A DNA stretch of 64,000 nucleotides from Budorcas taxicolor (GCF_023091745.1 NC_068910.1:87238170-87302169), one strand, 5' to 3'. Positions 22,685 to 34,239 are shown, counted from the stretch's first letter. Notes: generated from the sequence alone by a model not told the origin. Program-made: numbers and translations.

Positions 22685-22929
22685 ATTAATTTGTATGCAT
22701 GTATGCTATGTCACTTCAGTCATATCCAATTTTTCGACCCTATGGACTGTAGTCCACTAGGCTTCTCTGTCCTTGGGATCCTCCAGGCAAGAATACTGGA
22801 GTGGGTTGACCTTTCCTCCTCCAAGGGATCTTCCCGACTCAGGGATTGAACCTGTGTCTCTTATGTCTTTTGCATTTTCAGGTAGGACCTTTATACTAAT
22901 GCCACCTGGAAGTCCATTAATTTGTATGC
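22685..22929 (-). mobile_element. Bov-tA SINE with perfect 14-bp target duplication
   Basis: Diverged reverse element between two identical attaatttgtatgc copies (22685-22698 and 22916-22929). The TATG-rich start makes the 3' joint ambiguous by a few bases. Confidence 0.92.
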
Positions 22930-23852
22930 TGATTCTTAAATTTCTTATCATTCACAGTTTTTGGTCATTTTGAGGTCAACCCCTCAAAAATGTTTTTATG
23001 AACAGTTTCAGAAACTTCTTCAAAATTTCAAAGCAGAGGATATTATGTGGATGTAAGAAAGATATTTTTTCTGCAGCCTTTCCCCTTAAACCAACACAAC
23101 CCCATTTGCATCTCTGCCTTGTGTAATCCTGGCAGCTTCCAGCTGACTTGGTAGCGCCTCCACAGTAAAAGACTGACCCCAACCTATGGGTCAAGGAGCA
23201 AAGAACATTTTTGGCTCCTCATACAGAAATGGGGAGAGATGGCCATGAACTGGTAACTTCTTTGATCCTTGGGAAATAGAGCTTAGCTGGCACATTATTC
23301 CAAGATCAGAATTATGTCTCCCCAAATCTGCTTGAGGGGAGGAGGAAGTGAACACTACTAGTGTTCATTTCATTTTAACTTCTATCACAGAAATAATACT
23401 TTTTGTAATTGTAAGGAGAAGGAGTCAGAAACCTGTATTAGAACTTGAGTAAGTGATTTATATTTATATAGTGGGATAAGACTGTTACATAAAGGGCTAT
23501 ATTAGACATGGTAAATTACACTGCTTAGCTGTTCAAATGCCTGCATTTCCTTTCCCCATCTTACCAAGTGCAATCTTTCTCTCCTGTGAATAACCATCAC
23601 ATTTTATTTGTATCTTTCATATGATATGCCTTTTCCTCCAGATGTATTTTTGACCAGCTATTCAGTTCTCATGTATTGAGCATGTTAAAGACCCGGGTTG
23701 AGATGTACAAAATAGCTCTGGAACTCCAAAGATCACAGCTTTCAGTGGCGGGGACAGACACAAAAACTTAGATGACTGGTTTTCAAAATCACTCATAGTA
23801 AGCAATGAACATCACAAGACAGACAGACTGTTTTATTCTCTTTTGCATTTCC
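22930..23852 (+). other. Intron sequence with possible old repeat
   Basis: 23640-23790 carries words ('catgtattgagcatg', 'ctttcagtggcggggacaga') of the long old repeat seen at 26850-28480, but too eroded for a firm call. A 57-bp segment at 23359-23415 recurs at 24342. Confidence 0.4.
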
Positions 23853-24190
23853 CACAGGTTAGTGAAAGTGAAAGTCACTTAGTCATGTCCAGTTCTTTGT
23901 GACCCCATGGTCTATACAGTCCATGGACTTCTGCAATCCGGAATACTGGAGTGGGTAGCCTTTCCCTTCTCCAGGGGATCTTCCCAACCCAGGGATAGAA
24001 CCCAGGTCTCCTGCGTGGCAGGCAGATTCTTTACCAGCTGAGCCACAAGGAAAGAACAAGAATACTGGAGTGGTTAGCCTAGCCCTTCTCCAGGGGATCT
24101 TCCTGACCCAGGAATTGAACTGGGGTCTCCTGCATTGCAGGTGGATTCTTTACCAACTGAGCTATCAGGGAAACCTCTCTCACAGGTTAG
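23853..24190 (-). mobile_element. Two-unit Bov-tA insertion with shared TSD
   Basis: A full reverse Bov-tA (about 23863-24052) is followed by a second partial unit starting at 'agaatactggagtggttagc' (about 24058-24177). cacaggttag flanks the pair (23853-23862, 24181-24190) and is absent between them. Like 2397-2731, this suggests one insertion of a dimer. Confidence 0.88.
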
Positions 24191-24341
24191 ATGTTCAGTA
24201 AATGTGTGTTGAATGAATAAATAAAGACCTTTTAAACCTTCTAGGAGAATATATTCCATTTCATTAATGAATGTATTCAATTGCCTATTCCTTCAATGAC
24301 ATTTTTATTGTGCCCAACTATATTTTAAATGCTGATACTGT

Positions 24342-24398
24342 TAGTGTTCATTTCATTTTAACTTCTATCACAGAAATAATACTTTTTGTGATTGATAA
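24342..24398 (+). repeat. 57-bp copy of 23359-23415
   Basis: Two mismatches over 57 bp, beginning 'tagtgttcatttcatttt'. The copies are 983 bp apart and are not part of a recognised SINE or LINE. Confidence 0.9.
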
Positions 24399-24409
24399 GT
24401 ACTCTAACC

Positions 24410-24690
24410 GGAGAAGGCAATGGCAACCCACTCCAGTACTCTTGACTGGAAAATCCCAGGGAGAGAGGAGCCTGGTAGGCTGCAGTCCATGGGGTCACAA
24501 AGAGTTGGACATGACTGAGTGACTTCACTTTAACTTTTCACGTTGATGCATTGGAGAAGGAAATGGCAACCCACTCCAGTGTTCTTGCCTGGAGAATGCC
24601 AGCGACAGCGGAGCTGGTGGGCTGCCATCTATGGGGTCGCACAGAGTTGGACACGACTGAAGCGACTTAGCAGCAGCAGCAGCAGCAAGG
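24410..24690 (+). mobile_element. BOV-A2 SINE
   Basis: Two Bov-A monomers with linker 'cacttcactttaacttttca' and an (AGC)5 tail. 'ctctaac' before and 'tctctaac' after the element is a likely short target duplication. Confidence 0.93.
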
Positions 24691-25995
24691 TCTCTAACAT
24701 CAACTTGGCATTTTTTCCACTAATTATTTCTTCAATCAATATTTCATTTGCATAAATGAATTATTTTCAAACTGTCTTTTTAGTTAGTTGCAGTTCCAAG
24801 TAAGCAGTAAAATAAGCCCCTAAAAGAAAACTTGTTTATTTTCATGTGTTTGGATTGATCGATCCTAGTTCATAATCCTGTTGGTTTTATTGCTCTCCAG
24901 TGAGTTACTAAATGTTAATTGATCATTGGACCTTACAAATTATCCTTTTAGAGTATATTTTAGGTCTTAAATAGAGTGTAATCACTTTCATATAAAAGAG
25001 AATGGGGATCTAGTTTTGGCAGAAATAGATCTGATTTAAAAGAATCTGTGTTCTTAAATGATAGAATGTCTCCCAGTTATAGAAGTTATATATCTTCATT
25101 ATAGAAAACTAGGAAAATTCACAGTATATAAAGAATAAAGTAGCCACTTAAGTGGTATTTACACTTTTTATACAAAGTTGCACTCTGATTTTTCCCTTAA
25201 GAGTGTTTTGTGATCATTAAGATAACTCTTCTGCAAAGTCTAAAGAATTGGTAAATGTTGTAACTAAGTGAAGAGTCATAAGACTACAAAACAGAGAAAC
25301 TGTCAATGCAAAATACGTGAAAATACTTGAAGTTTCACTTCAGGGTGCTCATTACAGCTTCCTTTTAAAATAAACCAAGAAAATGTTTTTTAAAAAACCT
25401 CTGTTTCCTCTCTTGAAGAAATTTTGTGATATACATATGAGGTGATCTGGCTTTTTCCATTTGAATACTTGTTAAAGAGTTCACTAGAGAGGAAACTTTT
25501 TCTAAATCAGAAATTAAGAACAAAAAAAGAACAAAAGGAAATTACTTTTCTTCAAGGTCTATCATGTTACTTTCCAACTTCCTTTTCGTTAGTAGGGAGA
25601 GAACATAATTCAAACAGTTAAATGATTTGGATTTATTTAGCCTCCAAAAGCCAAATTTCTCCTGCGTACAAGGAAGGGGATACAATTGGAAGAGATTTAA
25701 TTTCCTTTGGAGCAAAATATACATACAAAAGAGAAAATATGTGTGTATGTATATGAAATGTTAAATATTCATATATATTATATGTAAAGATATATATAAG
25801 AATATATAATATATATGTATATATATTTGGATAGGCCTATAAATTTAAGTGTGTACCTGATACTTATCATCTATATTGGAGAACCATATTTAACTTATAA
25901 ATCAAAAGCTGGAATTTGGTTGATCTTAAATTCGATTGTCAACACCAGATAACTAGCAATTATGTTGGCTCCTAAATTTCTTGTGAAATAGAACA
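24691..25995 (+). other. AT-rich intron sequence
   Basis: Includes TA-rich tracts near 25740-25830. No exon candidate and no recognised repeat. Confidence 0.4.
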
Positions 25996-26150
25996 TTGGT
26001 TTAGAAGTCAGAATACTTGATTCTCATCCTAGCTCTGTTATTAATGAATTATCTTTCCCTGGATAAGCCACTTAACTTCTCTGGGTTTTCTCATTTTTTA
26101 AATACGCTGGTAGACTAGATGTTCAATAAGTTCCATCCTGGCCCATAAAA
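25996..26150 (+). repeat. MIR SINE
   Basis: 'ggtttagaagtcagaatact', 'gataagccacttaacttctc', 'tgggttttctcat' match the MIR core in order. Confidence 0.75.
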
Positions 26151-26338
26151 TATGATTGTAGGACTAATCTAGTTCAATAATTCATTGATGCTATTTTCTA
26201 AAAATTATTCTGTCATACTAATAGTCAAGCAAAGTGTCAGAAAATGAGGTGCATTTAATCTAACACTTGTAACAAAAATTTTACATTATTTAAGGAATGT
26301 GAGCCAAGTGAACTAAAAGATATGTACATTTATATATA

Positions 26339-26579
26339 AAAGATACAGTAGGTGTGTGCTCAGTTGCTTCAGCCATGTCCAGCTGCTTTCAACCCTATGG
26401 ACTGTAGCCAGGCTCCTCTGTCCATGGGAATCTCCAGGCAAGAACACTGGAGTGGATTGCCATGCCTTCCTCCAGGGGATCTTCCCAACCCAGGGATCGA
26501 ACCCAACAGCTCCTGTGTCTCCTGCATTTCAGGTGCATTCTTCTCCCATGGAACTACTAGGGAAGCCCCAAAGATATAG
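26339..26579 (-). mobile_element. Bov-tA SINE
   Basis: Reverse element with flanks aaagatacag and aaagatatag (one mismatch), a plausible target duplication. Body intact apart from a small loss after 'gactgtagcc'. Confidence 0.9.
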
Positions 26580-27380
26580 CATATACATATTAAAATATAT
26601 GTATGAAATATTTAATTTATATTCACATATCATTACTGTCTTGATGGAGAAAAACAGTAAGTAAATTAAATACAATATTTTAAAATTTTCCCCTAATTTC
26701 TTGATTCCTAATTCTGTTTTTTGCATTATTCACTACATTTTGAAGAAATAGGTAGACTTTACCAAATCAAATCTCCATCCATTTACTCATCACTCATTGC
26801 ATGTTATTATTTTAACTGCTTCATATGGAGTACTAACTGTCAATATTACAGATACTCAGGATGCTTCATGATACCTACACAGAAGGATATGGTTCCTGCC
26901 TTCCTTCAGTGTAGAGCCTGCTGAAGAAGAAAGACATTTAGCTAATGATGACACAATTACATAACCCTGAAATTGCAGTGAAAGACAAGAAGGAAAAGAA
27001 TGGGGACCTAATTTGAACTTGAGAGTCAAGATTGATCTCTGGGGAAAAAAAAAAAAAATGACATTAGACTGAGGTTCCAGGGGTGAGTAGGAAGTAATTA
27101 ATCAGGTCAAGAGAAGGAGAATGAGCATTCAAGGTAGAAGGAACAGCAGACATAAAATACTTGAGAAAGGAGAATTGTGTAGATTGGGAACCTAGAGGTC
27201 TGCACCTTGTGAGCCAGAGGGGACCCTAAAGACTTGGCCCTCATAGATCCAGGTAAGTATTATGGATATTATTAAGAGAATATTTGGGATTTCTGAAGTA
27301 ATTTAAGAAAGACAGTAATATCACCAGATTTACATTTTTCAGAGAGAACTCTAACATTATATTATAAATCAACTGAAGGG

Positions 27381-27562
27381 GTGTGTGCATGCATGCTAAG
27401 TTGCTTCAGTTGTGTCCGACTCTGTGTGACCCTATGGACTATAGCCCACCAGGCTCCTCTGTACATGGGATTCTTAAGGCAAGGATAATGGAGTGGGTTG
27501 CCATGCCCTCCTTCAGGGGGTCTTCCTGACCCAGGGATCAAACCCAAGCCACCAAGGAAGCC
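27381..27562 (-). mobile_element. Bov-tA SINE, head shortened
   Basis: Reverse element lacking about 30 bp of the anticodon-side head ('gatcaaacccaagccaccaa' joins directly). It sits inside the long old repeat. Confidence 0.88.
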
Positions 27563-27987
27563 CACAGCTAAAGAGGTGTGGATACAAAGACTAAAAGAGA
27601 ACCACCTGGAGACTTGCCAATAGTTTCAATAAGAGAAAATTAAATAAGAGTGATAACAGTGGAAATGGAAAAAAGAAAGAGATTCAAGATACATTTTTGA
27701 GAATAAACCAACCTCAGTAATGGGATAAACATAAGTAAACAGTGGAGAGGTAAATAACAAAGGTGATAGTCCGATTTATGGAATGTGCAAAAGGATGGAT
27801 GAAGATGGTATTCAGGGAGTTGAAGAAGACTAGATGAGAAACAGGTCTGGAGAAGGCTGGAGGACAGTCATGATCATGCTTATAAATCATTTAAAATGGA
27901 AATCTGGAAAGGTGAGTGTGAAGCTCTGAAGAAAGTCCTACAAAAATAAATTGAGAATCATCAGCATATACTTTCTATTAAATGCTG

Positions 27988-27992
27988 CGTGT

Positions 27993-28033
<41 letters not shown>
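27988..28033. repeat. (TG)n microsatellite
   Basis: About 22 TG units with one TT interruption near the start. Confidence 0.97.
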
Positions 28034-28034
<1 letters not shown>

Positions 28035-28599
28035 TTGAGAAAAAATGATGCAATATTATATGAAAACCCAGAGCTAGTTCTAAAGGAATTTAATTTTGAG
28101 AGACAAAGAGGTGTCAACATATAAGAGAATAGCCAAAAAAGGTGAAAGGAAATCCAGGAACATGATGTCACAGAAGGCAAGCAAAGACAATGTTGCCTGA
28201 AGGTCATCATGGTCAATATTGCTGAATATCAAGTAATAATGGAGTTTGTGGAGTTCATTGGACCACAAAAGCAATTTAAATGGAATAGGAGAGACAAAAG
28301 TTGATTGATGAGTACATGAGGTGGGTTGAAAGGATGAGAAATTAAAAAGATTAAATTAAAGGAAGCATATAGTTAACTTTTTTGAGAAGCATGCTTAGGA
28401 AAGGGAGTAGAGAGTGGTAAAGTAATTAACCTCCAATTAAAATAAATAAATTTATGTTTAAAATAAGATGGTGAATTAAAGATGGATGAGATCAGAACAC
28501 CTTTAAAGGCTATTGGGAAAAATCTTTTAAAAAAGAAGATGATCAAAATTAAATAAAGAGGGAAGATGAATGAAAATATAAACCAAGTTGTGTCATTCC

Positions 28600-29192
28600 T
28601 CTGATTAGAATAAAATACATATTCCCCAGCCTGCTCTAAAAAAGCCTCCTAGTTAAATCTCTGGCTTTATCTTGTGCCATTCTTCCCTTCCCTCATTTCC
28701 TTTTTCATACACTAAGGATTCTCCCATGAATTCCAGTTTATAACCTTTGCACAATCTGCGTCCTCTTCCAGAAATTCTCTTCCCTCGGCTATTTCCTTGG
28801 CTCACTCTTTTCCATAATTCAAGTCTCAGCTGAGATGTTGTTCCTGACCATCCACTGAATCCAAAATGATCTCCAAATTTTCATGTCTGTTTCCTTCTTT
28901 TCATTCAAACCTCCATTTGTTTCCTCAGTGAAACCCTTCTGATCACCTACTGTAAATTAGTAACACCCCTATCCCCAAGCCATCACCCTGAGAATTCTTA
29001 GCAGAGCACTTCTTATGCCACATTTTACTGTTCATGTACTTGTTTATATGTTAATGGTATGTCAGTTCTCTCTAGAATATAGGCTCTGTGAAAACAGGGA
29101 TCCCATCTTACTTGCTCCATGCCTTATCTCCAGAATATATGATAGTGCTTGGCATATGTAGGTGCTCAATAAAAGTTTGCTGAATGGTAAGT
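28600..29192 (+). repeat. L2 LINE 3' end
   Basis: 'gaaattctcttccctcggct', 'aagtctcagctgagatgttg', 'aatataggctctgtgaaaac', 'gtgcttggcatatgtaggtg' and 'ctcaataaaagtttgctgaa' follow the L2 3' end in order. Ancient and non-coding. Confidence 0.85.
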
Positions 29193-30051
29193 TTAATTTA
29201 CAGGTCAGTCTTCTCAGAAAACATCTAGAAATTAAAAACTACACTATTAAAATTTTAATCAAATTCAGTACAGATATACAGGTGATAGATCAGAAGATTG
29301 TAGTGAATAACATTATTTAAAATATTATAGATAATTTATTTTAATAGATGACCTTAATGATTCCATATCTCTTATAATAATATTAACTCTAACTTTCATC
29401 CATCAGGTATATATGCTATCTAATAGCAAGAGAAGGTTTTTCAGAAGTACTTTGCATTTAGAAAGTAGCCAGACTAATATAATAAATTTATTATGGATAA
29501 TCCATTTTGTAGATGAAACACATATATGAAATCAAGAATGCATTTATATTTACAAACATTTACTGCCATGCACAAAAATGAATGAAATGTGATAGCTCAA
29601 AGATGAGTGAGTTAATAAAGATAAAAAAGTTAACCACACTGTGCTTTTAGAAAGCTAGGTTTAAGTATGAACAAAATAATGAGGAGTCTGTTTGGTTGAA
29701 CACCTCTAGGCCATGGACCTCACTCATTTGAATTTAGACACTGTTCAAATGCTTCCATTTCTCCTAGGCACAATTGTTAACATACAATTCAGTTACCATG
29801 GTATCTAACATTTTTCCCCAAGTCAAGTGTAAGTCTTTTTCACAGAGAAGGAGAGAAAAGTCTATTTTTGATGCCAGTGTTTCAGTGGAGACATTAGGCT
29901 TTGTCTGTGGGAGGACTAGGTTGCCGTAAGAAAATAAGTACAACAACAAGCAAAAATATTGTGCTCAGTGGTTGTGCCATGCCAGCTCATTACTCCAGCT
30001 CATTTCTGGAAGGGACTAAAGATTAGAAAATGCCTGAGTTCTAGCAGACCT
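29193..30051 (+). other. AT-rich intron sequence
   Basis: No recognised exon or repeat. Confidence 0.4.
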
Positions 30052-30293
30052 ATAAAACCAAGTGGGCTTCCCTGGTGGCTCAGCGCTTAAGAGTCTGCCA
30101 GCAATGAGGGAGGCAAGAGATGGGGCTTCCATCCCTGGGTCAGGACTATCTCCTGGAGGAGGGCATGGCAACCTACTCCAGTATTCTTGCCTGGAGAATC
30201 CCATGGACAAAGGAGTCTGGCAGGCTACAGTCCATAAGGTCATAAAGAGTCGGACACGACTGAAGCGACTGAATAGCAGCCATAGCATAAAAC
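30052..30293 (+). mobile_element. Bov-tA SINE
   Basis: Full length with head 'gggcttccctggtggctcag' and tail 'cggacacgactgaagcgact'. 'ataaaac' occurs on both sides, a likely short target duplication. Confidence 0.93.
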
Positions 30294-31748
30294 TGAGCAA
30301 CTCAGAAAGTGCTGGAAAGGAATACTAGGGAAAATAATACAAAGAAAAAATAGCAACAGAAATTGTGGTGAGCTGAGCATGACCTTTGGAAAAAGCAGAA
30401 AGATTTTGCATATCTAAGAAAATCTCATCACAGTCCTTTCTGAAAGATTAAGATGATTCAGTATTTTTTTTTCATTTACTTAATACGAATAGGTACAGCT
30501 TTCCCTGACAAAACATCACGGTTCTTATTTAGGTACTATTATGCAGAGACAGAACATCAAGTTTATGTTGGTTGTTCAAAGTCATTCTTAAAGATCAATA
30601 GTAAGAACTAAATTTAATAATTGGAAATATTTGCATGCCAGAGGTCTTTTTCTTCCAAACATTTCTTTGGGCTTATAGTCTGTGTCAAAGGATGGGAAGC
30701 ACTGTTATAAATGTGTCTCATACAAACATTAATGAGGAAGCAAATCATTCTCCTTTTGAAAATTGCAGTATCTATTTGGATGTCATTTATCAGCTGTCTG
30801 ATGGAAAGAAATAAGGGAGAAGCAGGCAGAGAAATATTTCTGAATCCTGAGTTTTCTGGATGAAAAAAATGTATTCCTCTATGTATTACTTCTTATCTTG
30901 TTAATACAACAGAATACAACTATTTTACCCACTAGTATAGCATTTAGCACATAAAGTATTAATTGCCAAAATATTTTGAAGTCTTTAAGAGAGCAGTATT
31001 TTAAAAATAGTAAGTAAAATCAGTGTAAATACAAATTAATCAACATTAAACTAGTGACAAATATTTGTGCATCTTCCAAAATGCTTTGTCTTTAAAGCAA
31101 TGTTAATTCTTTTATACATTTTTTCCCACAATAAGCCAATGATGCTTATATGCTAAAACATAATATAGAACATGATGCCTGTTTTTGCTTTTCTCATTGT
31201 GTATCTTCTAGAAAACAAGAGGCTATTTTTTAAAAAACTATATTGTTTGAAAATATTTTACTATAAATTAAATGCTGTTTTACCAGAAATTTCTAAGGAA
31301 AAATGAAGAAAATTTGAATAATGCTTTTTTTTTTTAACAAATCAGTCTATTTCAACATATGAAAATAGCACCTTTCAATTTCTGGTTCCATCTATGTTAT
31401 GCTACAAAAGGGTTGTTCTTTTCCACCATTTCACATTGAGCAGGGGTACCTCTTTTATAGATGGCTCTGGATTCAATCCATTTTGCTACATTTTGATGTA
31501 AAAAGAAAAGAAATGGTAAAAAAATAAAGTTCTGCTTCATTATGACTGGCCAGCTGTAATGCACTTTACAAATCTGAACCTCCAAAATGTGGCATGCTTT
31601 CAAGACATTGCTTCAATTGTCTCAGGCTACAGGTTAAGGTCACATTATGAATTTCCCTACATTTATGACCTCGACATGTTTTATATTTATTTTTTTGTGG
31701 AGATTTTTCTTTACCCTGAGCTATGTTTGTGCTAGACCGTAAAATCAG
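30294..31748 (+). other. AT-rich intron sequence before candidate exon C
   Basis: No recognised repeat. A T-rich tract near 31680-31715 precedes the exon C acceptor by about 35-65 bp. Confidence 0.4.
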
Positions 31749-31862
31749 GTGATGACCCAGTGGAATCCATAGGGACATTAAAGAGATTGCAGAAACTGGT
31801 TTGGATCAAGAAAGCAAGAGTGCCCAGTCTGAATGAGATGAAACCTACATCAATAAACCTCC
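31749..31862 (+). CDS. Candidate exon C of the unidentified spliced gene
   Basis: 114 bases lie between 'gaccgtaaaatcag' (weak pyrimidine content) and a strong donor 'ctcc|gtaagt'. The frame fixed by exon B is open for all 37 codons. It includes 'ESIGTLKRLQKLVWIKKARV' and then 'PSLNEMKPTS', and leaves one base (c) that with exon D gives CAA (Gln). The length is a multiple of three, so skipping it keeps the frame (a cassette-type exon). The composition, basic with a Trp and spaced hydrophobics, is protein-like. An old L1 fragment begins only bases after the donor, which could mean the donor context was altered by insertion. Confidence 0.58.
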
Positions 31863-31864
31863 GT

Positions 31865-32155
31865 AAGTAAGAACTTCATGATCTCATTATCTACCCATTT
31901 TATATACCGTATCAGTAGTGTATATGTGTCCATCTAACCTCTCAATTTCTTTCCCTGTGCCCTGCCTTCCCCCTTGGTATCCATATATTTGTTCTCAACA
32001 TCTGTGTCTATCTCTGCTTTTCAATGAATGGGAAGGAAGTCCAAAAGGGAGAAGATATGTGTACATGTATGTCTGATTCAATTTGCTATACAATAGAAAC
32101 TAACATAACATTGTAAAGCAACTATACTCCAATAAAAAATAATTTAAAAACCTCA
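31865..32155. mobile_element. Small L1 3'UTR insertion with 5' inversion
   Basis: 31883-32025 reads as reverse L1 3'UTR ('atctcattatctacccattt', 'ccttcccccttggtatccat', 'atttgttctcaacatctgtg'). From about 32030 the 3' end is in the forward direction ('tatgtctgattcaatttgct' to 'ctatactccaataaaa'). The strand switch inside one 3' end fits an inverted-truncated insertion. Target duplication is uncertain: aaacctc (31855-31861, 32149-32155) or a longer eroded pair near 31871-31881. Confidence 0.6.
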
Positions 32156-33300
32156 ATGAGCTGATAAAAATGTCTTGAGGAAGAATTCAGATAGTATATA
32201 TTAATGAAGAACATTTTGATTAGGCCTGAAAATAATTATTAAATATTGAGAGATTTTTTTATTGCCAAGTTATTTGTGAAACAAATATCCTCACACTGTT
32301 CCTGAATTTCACTTTGTATCTATGCCGCCCCATCTCTCTTCTTCAGAACCAGACTCAGGGGTAGAGTAAGAGAAAGCTATGGGTAAAGCTCTGCAAGATG
32401 ATAAGGACAGCATTGCCCACTCTTTGCATTCCTTGGCCTCACAAAACAGTACAATTCAGTTTTGATGTGAATGCCACTGGCAGGTCATGCAACTCTGATT
32501 TTCATTTATTTATTTACAAGAATGCCCTATTAATCATAATCTTGTGTTTACACTCACTAAACATTTGAACGTAGATAGATTCAATGAATGGTGCAACCTA
32601 CTAAGGGTTATATATGTTTCTATTTCCTATAAATTTTTATACATTACCAAAAATTTCATCACACCTTACAGTACATGTAAATATAGGTCTCACTGATCAA
32701 GTTTATAGGACCAAAGATATATCGTTCTCTGTTTTCGCAGTCTTGTTCTCTCTTTTCCAAAATATTTCACTATGAGACACACATCATGCATAAATCTCTT
32801 TGCAGATTGATATTAAATTAGAGAATTTTAGGTTATCAAGAGAACTTCAGAAAATCTCTACTGAGATTTCATTCTTTTAATTAAGACAAAAATCTGATTT
32901 GCTTCTTTATATGTCTTCTTGTACGTGTGACCTCAAAAAATTAAAAAAAAAAGAATAAAAACACACCATATCATGCTTATAAGAGGATTTTTTTTTTAAT
33001 TTGTCATTTTTCTAAAGTATCTTTTAGTACACTATTTCCACATGGATTCTAGTCAAACTGGCTTTAACCTTTATACACAACTTCAAAAAAAGTTAGGTAA
33101 ATCTGTTTTTACAAAACAAATCACGTAATATACCAAAGACACACTCTTTAAATAAATGCTAATTTTAAATTATTTTGTAAAATTATATGACTTCCCATGA
33201 TGTTCATTCATTTCTGTTACATAAACGGAATTATAATTGTCATAATTTCTACTTGTGCAAAATTATTTGAAAGACTTACCTCTTTATTTTTATTATTCAG
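32156..33300 (+). other. Intron sequence between exons C and D
   Basis: AT-rich. Ends with 'cctctttatttttattattcag', a good acceptor. No repeat recognised. Confidence 0.45.
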
Positions 33301-33650
33301 AAGATGAAGATGAAACATTGATTTCCTGTATGAAATTAGCCAAAAGCCAAGAAAAGAAAGTTAATGTTAACACAAGGGAAAAGGAAGGAATGGAAATTAG
33401 ATTGGATTCTATTTCTGCATCACTGGTTAGATCCAGTGCTTCAACTAGATGCAGCTTGGCAGAAATGTTATCCTATAATGAAGGTGAAGTTCAGATGTGG
33501 AACAACTGGAAACCTTTTCCAGAAAATCCATTGTGGACATATGTTAATTTCCAAATTGACCAGACTGGACTGTGGGACAGTTGTTTCCACTGCACTCACC
33601 ACCCCCGTCTCAAGTCTTCCTGTACAGATATGGATCTCCCACAATCATGG
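33301..33650 (+). CDS. Candidate exon D of the unidentified spliced gene
   Basis: 350 bases lie between a strong acceptor (T-rich tract, 'attattcag') and a consensus donor ('catgg|gtaagt'). The frame set by exon C or B is open for 116 codons and ends on a codon boundary (phase 0). It starts with an acidic 'DEDETLISCMKLAKSQEKK', continues through a Ser-rich 'DSISASLVRSSASTRCSLAE', and has a Trp/aromatic block 'MWNNWKPFPENPLWTYVNFQ' followed by a Cys/His-containing stretch and 'LKSSCTDMDLPQSW'. There is no signal peptide, membrane segment or catalytic motif. The upstream ATG at 33255 is intronic and is not proposed as a start. This is the best-supported exon of the four. Gene identity is unknown. 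Confidence 0.72.
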
Positions 33651-33854
33651 GTAAGTTCGTCATCGGAAATGTATCATTTTATCTGGATGTTTGTACTAGC
33701 AGGAAAGAAACAGATAACAAACGTGCTAATCAGTCAAATTTACCAGTCTGTGGAAAGTTACCAGAGTTAGAGCTGTCTTTCCAGAGAGCAATGCAAATCT
33801 AGTGACTTCTGCTATCATGGTGCCACTGCATATATTCCTTGTGTTCAAATAAAC
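33651..33854 (+). other. Sequence after candidate exon D
   Basis: The exon D frame stays open for another 40 codons beyond the donor and stops at 33768. Use of this extension as a terminal exon cannot be excluded, but no poly(A) signal is visible close by. Confidence 0.4.
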
Positions 33855-34048
33855 TGTTGCATAGCTCAAACAGTAAAGAGTCTGCCTGCAATGCTGGAGA
33901 ACCAGGTTCGATCCCTGGGTCTGGAAGATCCCCCTTTGGCATGGCTACCCACTCCAGTATTCTTGCCTGGAGAATTCCATGGACAGAGAAGTCTGGCAGA
34001 TGAGAGTCCACGAGGTCGCAAAGAGACACAACTGAGCGACTAACACAA
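33855..34048 (+). mobile_element. Bov-tA SINE
   Basis: Complete, with a small loss after 'tggaagatcccc'. Tail is 'acacaactgagcgactaaca'. Confidence 0.9.
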
Positions 34049-34175
34049 ACAATGTTTTCCAGAGATTTCTTTTTAACTAAAAGAGGATAAAGGATGTTGA
34101 TTCAGATCAAGATGTTGTGTGCTGAATTATCTAAATTAGTGCTGCTGTGTTGAAGTTTCACTGATAATTAATACA

Positions 34176-34220
34176 TAAAAGTGTTAGTCACTCAGTGGCT
34201 CAGATGGTAAAGAATCCCAC
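34176..34220. repeat. Chimeric Bov-tA scrap: reversed tail joined to forward head
   Basis: 'agtgttagtcactcag' is the reversed 3' end of Bov-tA and joins directly to 'tggctcagatggtaaagaat', the forward head. They share 'ctcag' at the joint. Confidence 0.65.
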
Positions 34221-34239
34221 TAATTTAAATGAGCATTTT

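Larger units (their letters stand above)
26850..28480 (+). repeat. Long old mammalian interspersed repeat, interrupted
   Basis: Words in order, such as 'gcattcaaggtagaaggaac', 'gagaatcatcagcatatac', 'gttgcctgaaggtcatcatg' and 'gggttgaaaggatgagaaat', follow a repeat common in mammalian genomes. A Bov-tA (27381-27562) and a TG repeat interrupt it. I recognise the arrangement but cannot name the family. A piece of its 5' half is at 48000-48520. Confidence 0.5.

Noticed and set aside
23853..24190. Spaced direct repeats as a CRISPR-like array
   Set aside because: The repeats are two Bov-tA units with a shared target duplication. This is vertebrate DNA and no regular repeat-spacer pattern exists.
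33255..33300. ATG at 33255 as a protein start
   Set aside because: It lies in the pyrimidine-rich intron just before the exon D acceptor. The residues before the acceptor look like translated intron.
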